Below are positions 5,912-12,471 of a DNA stretch of 14,887 nucleotides, piece after piece. Every line of letters begins with the position of its first letter. Within the stretch, counting starts at the first letter, position 1. This stretch comes from an uncultured Eubacteriales bacterium (GTDB lineage Bacteria > Bacillota_A > Clostridia > Christensenellales > Aristaeellaceae): contig CALVKX010000024.1 of assembly GCA_944333375.1 (NCBI GenBank), forward strand, positions 1 through 14,887. The letters are read 5' to 3'. The notes under the pieces were generated by a model. That model saw only the letters and a list, made by a program, of their open reading frames with translations, was not told where the DNA came from and searched no databases. A program made the translations under genes and the position numbers.

Positions 5912-6933
5912 ATCGACTCCGACTGGTCCATCGAAATACGCTGAGCTGCGAGCCGATTCTGCGCCGCATGGAAAATGGCGAAATGCTCTGCGTCAGCCAG
6001 TGCGGCGATGTGACAGAGCCTGCTCCCGGCAATCGGGTGTATGTATTTCACAGCGAAGACGAGGGCGAAAACTGGTCCGCTCCGGCGCCCATTCGTCCCG
6101 AGGACGGACAGGCTGTGTACCTGACGGAGGTGGCCTGCTTTCCCGGCCGGGTGGTGGTGTACCTGACGCTGCACAACGGCGCGTTCCTGAACTGGAGGAG
6201 CGAATGCAGGGAAAGCACGGATAACGGCTATACCTGGCGCTCTGTCGGCCCGCTTGCAGGCGAGGAAACCTACGCCTTCCCGCGCGGTGTCATTCGGCTC
6301 CGGGACGGCCGTTACATGATGGCCTGCCAGCATTACCCCATTACGCAGGAAGAAAACGACCGCCTTCTCCGCGAGGGGCTCAGGTGGTTGCATGCCGATA
6401 TTGACCGGGTGGAAAACCGCATCCTGGTCAGCAACGACGAGGGACGCACCTGGCGGTATGTAGGCCAGGCGACGTTGCCCATGCCGGGAGAAATCGGCAA
6501 ACGCTGGATCTGGAGCGAGCCGACGATTCTGGAGTTGAACGACGGTCGCATCGCCATGCTGCTGCGGGTGCCCGGCACGGGTCGACTATACTATGCCGAG
6601 TCCCATGACGGCGGCGCCACATTCACCGTTCCCGCCCCTACGGATATTCCCAACCCCAGCAACAAGCCCAAGCTGCTTCGGGTGCCCGATGGCCGCATCG
6701 CTCTGGTGCACACGCCCAACCCGGTGCAGGGCTTCAAAGGGCGCAATCCGCTGGCCGTTTGGCTCAGCGAAGACGAGATGGCCTCCTTTGCCGACCGGCG
6801 CATCATCAGCGACTTCCCCGGCGCGTTCTGCTATCCGGACGGCTTTGTAGAGGGAAACCGATTGCTGTTTACCATTGAATACAACCGTCATGACATCATC
6901 TTTGTGGACGCGGATTTGAGCAAGCAAAAGTGA
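5908..6933 (+). CDS. Sialidase-fold (Asp-box) protein, cytoplasmic
   Basis: The 341-residue protein has four Asp-box motifs (S-x-D-x-G-x-T/x-W/F) at about 49-56, 103-110, 165-172 and 222-229, the hallmark of a six-bladed sialidase-type propeller. The segment WSEPTILELNDGR near 192-204 is a common sialidase-superfamily strand. I do not find a canonical FRIP motif near the N terminus. There is no signal peptide or membrane segment, so it should act in the cytoplasm. It is coupled to the aldolase by a 4-nt overlap and ends 13 nt before the first permease. No N-acetylneuraminate lyase, ManNAc kinase or epimerase is present here, so true sialidase activity is doubtful. The same fold occurs in GH93 exo-arabinanases and other families, so an enzyme acting on an imported oligosaccharide is the safer description. 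Confidence 0.75.
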   Translation: MNRLRLVHRNTLSCEPILRRMENGEMLCVSQCGDVTEPAPGNRVYVFHSEDEGENWSAPAPIRPEDGQAVYLTEVACFPGRVVVYLTLHNGAFLNWRSECRESTDNGYTWRSVGPLAGEETYAFPRGVIRLRDGRYMMACQHYPITQEENDRLLREGLRWLHADIDRVENRILVSNDEGRTWRYVGQATLPMPGEIGKRWIWSEPTILELNDGRIAMLLRVPGTGRLYYAESHDGGATFTVPAPTDIPNPSNKPKLLRVPDGRIALVHTPNPVQGFKGRNPLAVWLSEDEMASFADRRIISDFPGAFCYPDGFVEGNRLLFTIEYNRHDIIFVDADLSKQK

Positions 6934-6946
6934 GGAGGGTTCCGTC

Positions 6947-7867
6947 ATGACCAATACGATTCCCCGTCGCAGTAAGTATGTCCGTTGGAAACGGGACGTG
7001 GCGTTGTGGGCGCTGATCGTGCCGGCAATGATATATCTGCTGCTTTTCCGTTACAAGACCTATCTGGGCATCCAGGTAGCCTTCAAGGACTACCGCATCA
7101 CCAGGGACATGTGGGATTGCGCGTGGGTCGGACTGGAGAATTTCGAAACGCTGTTTAACAACCCCATGTTCGGCACCGTGATTGCCAATACCGTCATTAT
7201 CAGCCTGATGAAAATCCTTGCGGGCTTTCCCGCCCCCATCATCGTGGCCCTGATGCTCAACGAGGTGCGCTCCAACGCCTACAAGCGCACCCTGCAGACG
7301 GTGATGTATCTGCCCCATTTTCTTTCGTGGGTGGTGGTGGGCGGTCTGATCACCACTTTCTTCGCCCCCGAGGGCGGCATCTTTTCCCAGCTGAGCGTGG
7401 CCCTGGGCGGCGAACGCCTGACCTTCATGATCGAGCCTGCGGGCTTTCGTATCATGCTGGTGGTTTCCGACATCTGGAAGGGCGTGGGGTGGGGAACCAT
7501 CGTCTACATGGCATCGCTGGCCGGCATTGACGCGTCTTTGTATGAGGCCGCCGTGGTAGACGGAGCGTCCCGCCGGCAGCAGGTCTGGTACATCACGCTG
7601 CCCTGCCTGCTGCCCACCATCATGACCATGCTGGTGCTGCGCATGGGCGGCATTCTCAATGCAGGCTTTGACCAGATTTTCGTGCTGCAAAACGATTTGG
7701 TATACAAGGCCAGCGAGGTGCTGGACACCTTTGTGTACCGTATTTCCTTTGGCGATAACAAATATGCCGTGGGCACGGCGGCGGACTTGCTCCAATCGGT
7801 CATTGGCCTGATATTCGTGATGACTGCCAATCAAATCTCCAGGCGGTTTGATCAGGAGGTGCTGTAA
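6947..7867 (+). CDS. ABC transporter permease, LplB-type (sugar/polysaccharide import)
   Basis: Inner permease of a CUT1-type importer, 306 residues with about six hydrophobic spans. These include an N-terminal one at about 18-34 and others around 76-104, 118-139, 166-190, 217-237 and 280-295. The EAA loop that docks the ATPase is clear, beginning EAAVVDGAS at 200 and running to the LP pair at 218-219. The N-terminal region resembles LplB from polysaccharide importers of Bacillus and Paenibacillus. The ribosome binding site is GAGGAGG at 6932-6938. The second permease begins 2 nt after its stop. No ATP-binding gene is nearby, as is usual for this group, which uses a shared MsmX-type ATPase. 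Confidence 0.92.
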   Translation: MTNTIPRRSKYVRWKRDVALWALIVPAMIYLLLFRYKTYLGIQVAFKDYRITRDMWDCAWVGLENFETLFNNPMFGTVIANTVIISLMKILAGFPAPIIVALMLNEVRSNAYKRTLQTVMYLPHFLSWVVVGGLITTFFAPEGGIFSQLSVALGGERLTFMIEPAGFRIMLVVSDIWKGVGWGTIVYMASLAGIDASLYEAAVVDGASRRQQVWYITLPCLLPTIMTMLVLRMGGILNAGFDQIFVLQNDLVYKASEVLDTFVYRISFGDNKYAVGTAADLLQSVIGLIFVMTANQISRRFDQEVL

Positions 7868-7869
7868 AG

Positions 7870-8757
7870 ATGACCAGGAGGAAACACGCCCCCAATAACC
7901 GCATGTCTCCGGGCCGTGCGGTCATCTATCTTATCGTCACCGTGCTGGGCCTGGTGATGCTTTACCCCATGTGGTATGTGCTGTGCGTCTCCATGAGCGA
8001 CAACATGGCCCTGGTGGGCAAGCAGATAATCCTCTGGCCTCAGGGCTTTGACATGAGCGGCTATGAGTATGTGCTCAACACCCCCGATATTATTTCCATT
8101 TATGGCAATACGCTGTATGTGATGTTCTTTGGCGTATTGATCAGCATGGTCCTGACGATTGGCGCGGCCTATGGCCTTTCCCGCAAGCCCAAGGGATATA
8201 AATTTGCCACGTACTTTTTCCTCATTCCGATGCTCTTTTCCGGCGGCATGATTCCCGCCTACCTCAACATCCGCTCCTTTGGGTTGCTCAATAACCTCTG
8301 GTCGCTGATCCTCAGCGGCACGGTCAGCAGCTACAATGTGTTCATCCTGCGCAATTTCTTCACCTCCATCCCGGACAGCCTGGAAGAATCTGCCATGATT
8401 GAGGGCGCAGGCACCTATACCATCCTGCTGCGCATTGTGTTGCCCTTATCGCTGGCGGGCATTGCCACCATTGCCCTGTTCTATGGCGTGGGTTACTGGA
8501 ACATGTATTTCAGCGCGCTGATTTACTGCAACCGGCGCGAAAACTGGGTGCTGCAGGTGTTTCTCAAGCAGGTGCTCATCAATGCACAGCCGGATATTCT
8601 GGGCGGCGGCACCGATGGCCAGGCCGGCATGAAAACCTCCAGCCGCACGGTGCAAATGGCCGTAGTGTTCGTGTCGGTGGTGCCGGTGCTGTGCATTTAT
8701 CCCTTCATCCAGCGGTACTTCGTCAAGGGCGTCATGGTGGGCGCTGTGAAAGGTTGA
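7870..8757 (+). CDS. ABC transporter permease, LplC/YtcP-type (carbohydrate import)
   Basis: Second permease of the importer, 295 residues with about six hydrophobic spans, starting with one at about 18-40. The EAA-like loop begins at LEESAMIEGAG (171-181) and runs to the LP at 191-192. The segment PMLFSGGMIPAYL near 120-132 is typical of the YtcP/LplC branch. The ribosome binding site AGGAGG (7854-7859) lies inside the end of the preceding permease gene, so the pair is coupled and probably made in equal amounts. The gene is followed by a small hairpin and then the solute-binding protein. Confidence 0.92.
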   Translation: MTRRKHAPNNRMSPGRAVIYLIVTVLGLVMLYPMWYVLCVSMSDNMALVGKQIILWPQGFDMSGYEYVLNTPDIISIYGNTLYVMFFGVLISMVLTIGAAYGLSRKPKGYKFATYFFLIPMLFSGGMIPAYLNIRSFGLLNNLWSLILSGTVSSYNVFILRNFFTSIPDSLEESAMIEGAGTYTILLRIVLPLSLAGIATIALFYGVGYWNMYFSALIYCNRRENWVLQVFLKQVLINAQPDILGGGTDGQAGMKTSSRTVQMAVVFVSVVPVLCIYPFIQRYFVKGVMVGAVKG

Positions 8758-8759
8758 TG

Positions 8760-8777
8760 CGGGCGAGATATCGTCCG
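8760..8777 (+). promoter_or_regulatory. Hairpin between permease and solute-binding protein genes
   Basis: CGGGCGA (8760-8766) pairs with TCGTCCG (8771-8777) around a GATA loop, 7 bp with one G-U pair. No T tract follows, so it is not a terminator. It lies within the 50-nt gap ahead of the solute-binding protein and could protect or set the 5' end of that message. That role is inferred. Confidence 0.4.
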
Positions 8778-8807
8778 ATCAAATAATCAGAAAAGGAGAC
8801 TGAAGCC

Positions 8808-10283
8808 ATGAAGAAACTCATTCCCCTTCTGCTCTGCGCGATATTTGCGCTGTCTCTGCTTCCCGTTTCCGGTATGGCGGACGAGGACAACAAGGTCCAT
8901 ATTATCGCCCGTAACCTGGGCGACGCCGTCGACAACGACAACATCATCTTCAAGGAATTGGAAGCCCGCACCGGTTTGGACATCGAATGGGAGCTGTGGC
9001 CTACCGACGGCTATGCCCAGCAGTGCAAGCTGCTCTTTGCCAGCGGAGAGTACCCGGACGGTATGGAGGTGTGGTGGTCCAGCTATCCCAATGAGTTCAT
9101 TGAGCTGATTGAAGATGAAATCATTCAGCCGGTGGACGAGCTGATTGCCCAGTACGGCCCCAACATTCAGGTCACTCGCCCCGATACCGCCTACTACGAT
9201 TATGGCGACGGCCAGAAGTGGGGCATTCCCTGCCGCGTGTTGGAGGATGGCTCCACCTACTGTGTTATGATTCGCCAGGATTGGCTGGACAAGCTGGGAC
9301 TGGCCATGCCCACCTGCTTTGAAGAGTACTACAACACCATGAAGGCATTTCAGGAGAACGTGGCCCTGCTGACCGATACGCCCGGCGCCATCGGCGGCCA
9401 TGGCGGCACCATCTCCTACTTCCAAAACTGCCTGAGCGAATATGTGTTCTCCGAGAACGGCTTCCAGAAGGGCTGGAACGAAGTGGATGGCGATCTGGTC
9501 TACTATGTCAACATGCCCGGCTATAAGAACGCCATGGCTCAGCTGCGCAAACTGTATCAGGACGGCCTGATGGAGCCCGACTATCTGCTGACCAACCGCG
9601 ATCAGTTCCTGGACAAACTGTACACCAATGTGTATGGCGCCTGGGACTACTCCACCGACATTCTGGATCCGGCGATTTCCAGCTGGACTGCGGATTTGTA
9701 CAAGGCCGTGCCCGAAGCCGAGTTGGCCGTGGTGCCTCCCTTCCGGGACGAAAATGGCGAGGCCCACATGCGTACCGTCAACCAGAACATCCAATTTGTG
9801 GTATTTGATGGGGCGGAACATGCGGACAACGTTATCAAGCTGCTCAACTACCTGGCCACCGAGGAAGGCATGATGCTGGTGCAGTACGGCATTGAAGGCA
9901 CCCATTGGGAGTATGACGAGGAGGGCAACATTGTGGATTTGGTGACCGAGGATACGAACCTGGCTGAACTGGGCCGCGGTTCCTACGCCTGGGTGCATCG
10001 TCTGTCCTACTTTGGCGCCTCTTTCTCCTCTGACTATGACGACGAGCGCGCCGTCATTAGCGCTGCCGTCGAGCCCTCCCCCGTGATGCCCACCACCGAG
10101 AGCTACCCGGATTTCGGCTCCACCATTGGCAAGCTGATTACCACCTACACCGCAGAACTCATTTGCAATGCGGACATCGACTTTGACGCGACCTTCGAGC
10201 AATTCGTCCAGGAATGGAACGAGCAAGGCGGAGCCATCTGGACCGAAGAGATTAACGAGTACTGGGACTCCCGCAGCAACTGA
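8808..10283 (+). CDS. Extracellular solute-binding protein of the sugar ABC importer
   Basis: Substrate-binding component of the LplABC-type importer, 491 residues, family 1 extracellular solute-binding protein fold. Residues 1-24 form a signal peptide: MKK, then a hydrophobic core at 4-20, then SGMA with likely signal peptidase I cleavage after Ala24. There is a cysteine at position 10 but it stands in LLLC within the hydrophobic core, with no small residues before it. A lipoprotein box is therefore not evident, which is unusual for a Gram-positive binding protein. The mature N terminus is acidic. The ribosome binding site is AAAGGAG, about 9 nt before the ATG. It is the last gene of operon 1, and the hairpin upstream may raise its level over the permeases. 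The ligand is unknown; these proteins often bind oligosaccharides. Confidence 0.92.
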   Translation: MKKLIPLLLCAIFALSLLPVSGMADEDNKVHIIARNLGDAVDNDNIIFKELEARTGLDIEWELWPTDGYAQQCKLLFASGEYPDGMEVWWSSYPNEFIELIEDEIIQPVDELIAQYGPNIQVTRPDTAYYDYGDGQKWGIPCRVLEDGSTYCVMIRQDWLDKLGLAMPTCFEEYYNTMKAFQENVALLTDTPGAIGGHGGTISYFQNCLSEYVFSENGFQKGWNEVDGDLVYYVNMPGYKNAMAQLRKLYQDGLMEPDYLLTNRDQFLDKLYTNVYGAWDYSTDILDPAISSWTADLYKAVPEAELAVVPPFRDENGEAHMRTVNQNIQFVVFDGAEHADNVIKLLNYLATEEGMMLVQYGIEGTHWEYDEEGNIVDLVTEDTNLAELGRGSYAWVHRLSYFGASFSSDYDDERAVISAAVEPSPVMPTTESYPDFGSTIGKLITTYTAELICNADIDFDATFEQFVQEWNEQGGAIWTEEINEYWDSRSN

Positions 10284-10312
10284 CAGTGCGCTGACACACG
10301 GGCCGGCATACC

Positions 10313-10354
10313 ATCCGGAGGGAAGAAGGAAAACCTCCTTCTTCCCTCCCGGAT
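10313..10354. terminator. Long hairpin between convergent genes (possible bidirectional terminator)
   Basis: Bases 10313-10329 pair with 10337-10354 over about 17 bp with a single bulged C, around a 7-nt loop. The arms are purine-rich on one side and pyrimidine-rich on the other. It lies between the ends of the solute-binding protein and the DeoR-type gene, so a terminator or RNA-stabilising role for both is likely. Neither strand shows a strong T tract, so termination efficiency is uncertain. Confidence 0.6.
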
Positions 10355-10366
10355 TCTTCCCGGAAG

Positions 10367-11122
10367 TCAGTACACTTGCAATTCCGATTTCTCAAACAGC
10401 TCAAGCCATTGCGGCGCCGGGGCCGCCTCGCACACAATGCCGTTGATGTCCTGCAGGTTGCACATGCAAAAGGCGCTGCGCTGCCCCAGCTTGCTGGTGC
10501 TGCACAGCAGAATGTTCCTGTTGGAATGCTTCATCATCATGCGGCGGGTGGCGGCTTCTTCCTCGTCCGTCAGGAAAACGGTGCCCGATTCATCCACGCC
10601 GCGTGGGCTGACGAAAAACATGTTCGCATACATATCGCCAAGCATCTGGCAGGTAAGCGAGCCGCTGATGGAGAATGTACGGGGGTTCAGCAATCCGCCG
10701 ACGATGTACACCTTCAACTGCGGATAGTCCATGAGCATGGCGGCGGTTTTTAGGCTGGTAGTGATGATGGACAGGTTCTGCAGGTGAGACAGAAAGGGCA
10801 CCATGGACAGCACTGTGCTGCTGGAATCCATAAAGATGATCTGACCGTTGGAAACCAGCGCGGCCGCCTTCCTGGCGATGGCGATTTTGCTTTCGGATTC
10901 GACTTGCTGACGGGCCACCAGGGAAAGCACCTCGTTGTTGCCGTCCACAAGAACCGCGCCGCCGTAGGTCTTGCGAATCAAACCGGCCTTTTCCAGCCGT
11001 GCCAAGTCACGGCGAATGGACGTTTCGCTGATGAAGAAGCGTTTGCTCATTTCCGTCACGGTAGCGGAGTGGTGTTCCTGGATGTACTCCAACACGGCCC
11101 GCTGGCGATCAATGGTCAACAT
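10367..11122 (-). CDS. DeoR/GlpR family transcriptional regulator
   Basis: Sugar-responsive repressor of the DeoR family, 251 residues. The N-terminal winged helix-turn-helix begins MLTIDRQRAVLEYI; its recognition part (SETSIRRDLARLEKAGLIRKTYGG) is about residues 33-56. The C-terminal phosphosugar-binding domain has the DSSST loop near 97-101, in place of the common D-S/G-G/S-T-T, and the GVDESGT segment. The usual DSSK near the end reads STSK. The start at 11122 is chosen because translation from it gives the standard DeoR N terminus and AGGGAGG lies just upstream. The frame is open for 25 more codons upstream, but that would overlap the divergent kinase and has no family similarity. Only 43 nt separate it from the FGGY kinase gene, so it probably controls operon 2 and perhaps operon 1, with a phosphorylated sugar as effector. 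Confidence 0.9.
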   Translation of the reverse strand: MLTIDRQRAVLEYIQEHHSATVTEMSKRFFISETSIRRDLARLEKAGLIRKTYGGAVLVDGNNEVLSLVARQQVESESKIAIARKAAALVSNGQIIFMDSSSTVLSMVPFLSHLQNLSIITTSLKTAAMLMDYPQLKVYIVGGLLNPRTFSISGSLTCQMLGDMYANMFFVSPRGVDESGTVFLTDEEEAATRRMMMKHSNRNILLCSTSKLGQRSAFCMCNLQDINGIVCEAAPAPQWLELFEKSELQVY

Positions 11123-11140
11123 AGAAAACCTCCCTGCTGT

Positions 11141-11148
11141 ATCATGAT
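11141..11148. promoter_or_regulatory. Palindrome between divergent genes (weak operator candidate)
   Basis: ATCATGAT is a perfect 8-bp palindrome in the 43-nt gap between the DeoR-type gene and the FGGY kinase gene. No convincing promoter boxes fit inside the gap on either strand, so each promoter probably lies within the neighbouring gene. Evidence for an operator is positional only. Confidence 0.25.
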
Positions 11149-11165
11149 GAAAAGGAGAGCACAGC

Positions 11166-12386
11166 ATGCGGTGTCTGGCATTGGACATGGGCTCCACCTG
11201 GACGAAGGCGGCTTATCTGGATGACGCGCAGGTCATTCGGGAATCCCGGCTTCCCATCCCGTCGCCGCTTCTGGTGGGCGGCGAACGATATGAGGTGGAC
11301 GCAACTGCATATTTTGACCAAGTGCTGGCCCTGCTGAAGGGCCTGGACGCGCCGGATGCGGAGGGCCTGCTCATTTCCACGCAGATGCACGGCTGCATTT
11401 TGACGGACGAGGATTTTCGCCCTGTGACACCCTATATCTCCTGGCGTGACGGCCTGGGGCGCAAACATCTGGCGGAAATCATCCGCAGGCTCGGCAAAGA
11501 AGCGGCGCAGCCCTCCGGCGTGCTCATGAAGGCGAACCTTGCCCTGTGCGCCTTGCTTGGCCGCGGCATAGAGGGGGAGCGTTTGCCGCAGGGGGCGCGC
11601 TTTTGTACCCTGGGCGGCTACCTGATTGGCCGGTTGACCGGAGAGCATGTATGCCACATGACCAACGCCGCGCCCAGCGGCCTGGCAGATATTTGCAACG
11701 GCGGCTGGAACCATCCGCTGATTCGGGCGGCCGGCCTAGACAGCCTGCGCTTCCCCCGCATTGTGACAGGCCTGGAGCCTGTGGGCAAATGGGGCGGCGT
11801 GGCAGTGTATGCGGATTGGGGCGACCAGCAGGCATGCGCCGCCGGCGCCTCCCTGACGCCGGAGAAAACCCTCCATATCAGCGTAGGTACGGCAGGCCTG
11901 ATGGGCGTCCTGACAAACGCCTGGGAGGTCGGCGCATGGGAAAATCGCCCCTGGCTGACACCCGGCATGTATCTGCGTACCGTTTCCGGCCTGCCGGGAG
12001 GCCGTCATATGGCGGGGCTGGAAGCCCTGCTGCGCGCAGCCGTTCGCGATATTTCCGGGCAGGAGCCGGCAGCCGGCGCGGTATGGGAGTATTTGAAACA
12101 CCCGCAGGAAGCCGGGCAGGCCCGGGATTTGTGGGACATCCTCAGCCGGCCTGCGCCGCAGATGCTGGGGGCCTATTATGCAGCCTTCGCCGATGCCTAT
12201 GCAAAGGCGGCGGCTTGCCTCGGGTTTCTGCCGGAAAACGTGGCCTTTTCCGGCGGCGCCGTCAGTCAAAACCCCGCGCTGCGCCAGAGCGTCTGTCAGG
12301 CGCTGGGCTGCACGGCCCGGGCAGGAGAATATGACGTATGGCGCGGCATGCTGCGCCTCATGGAGCAGATTCATGAACAAAGTTGA
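11166..12386 (+). CDS. FGGY family carbohydrate kinase, short form
   Basis: ATP-dependent sugar kinase of the FGGY fold. Asp7 and the phosphate loop DMGSTWTK (7-14) start domain I. STQMHG (71-76) and SWRD (92-95) resemble the substrate-binding segments of xylulokinases and sedoheptulokinases. GDQQ with likely catalytic Asp220 follows, then SVGTAG (239-244) and the adenosine motif FSGGAVSQNP (361-370). At 406 residues it is clearly shorter than the usual 480-500, mainly through a compact C-terminal domain; all core motifs remain, so it is probably active. The ribosome binding site is AAAGGAG (11151-11157), 8 nt before the ATG. It is divergent from the DeoR-type regulator and leads operon 2. 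Together with the PfkB kinase it makes two sugar kinases in one locus; a ketopentose such as ribulose or xylulose is a reasonable guess for this one. Confidence 0.85.
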   Translation: MRCLALDMGSTWTKAAYLDDAQVIRESRLPIPSPLLVGGERYEVDATAYFDQVLALLKGLDAPDAEGLLISTQMHGCILTDEDFRPVTPYISWRDGLGRKHLAEIIRRLGKEAAQPSGVLMKANLALCALLGRGIEGERLPQGARFCTLGGYLIGRLTGEHVCHMTNAAPSGLADICNGGWNHPLIRAAGLDSLRFPRIVTGLEPVGKWGGVAVYADWGDQQACAAGASLTPEKTLHISVGTAGLMGVLTNAWEVGAWENRPWLTPGMYLRTVSGLPGGRHMAGLEALLRAAVRDISGQEPAAGAVWEYLKHPQEAGQARDLWDILSRPAPQMLGAYYAAFADAYAKAAACLGFLPENVAFSGGAVSQNPALRQSVCQALGCTARAGEYDVWRGMLRLMEQIHEQS

Positions 12387-12471
12387 ACGGTTTTGCATGA
12401 TTTGATTGCATTATACAAAACACTACAACCCATGTCAACCATTCACGCAGAAACACGCAAAGGAGCAAACC
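12387..12471 (+). promoter_or_regulatory. AT-rich gap with paired TTGCAT motifs, possible internal promoter
   Basis: This 85-nt gap carries TTGCAT at 12393-12398 and again at 12406-12411. It also has an imperfect dyad of TTTTGCAT (12391-12398) with ATACAAAA (12413-12420) and a -10-like TATACA (12412-12417). No good -35 lies at the right distance. TTGCAT also occurs twice ahead of operon 1 (513-518, 579-584), which hints at a shared regulator. Confidence 0.3.

Noticed and set aside
5908..6933. Annotating the Asp-box protein as a true sialidase with a nan gene symbol
   Set aside because: Asp boxes show the fold but not the activity; a canonical FRIP motif is not evident and no sialic acid catabolic gene is in the window.
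8787..10226. Antisense open frame of nearly 480 codons opposite the solute-binding protein gene
   Set aside because: It mirrors the codon bias of the sense gene, has no recognisable domains and no ribosome binding site. The sense frame has a clear signal peptide and family features.
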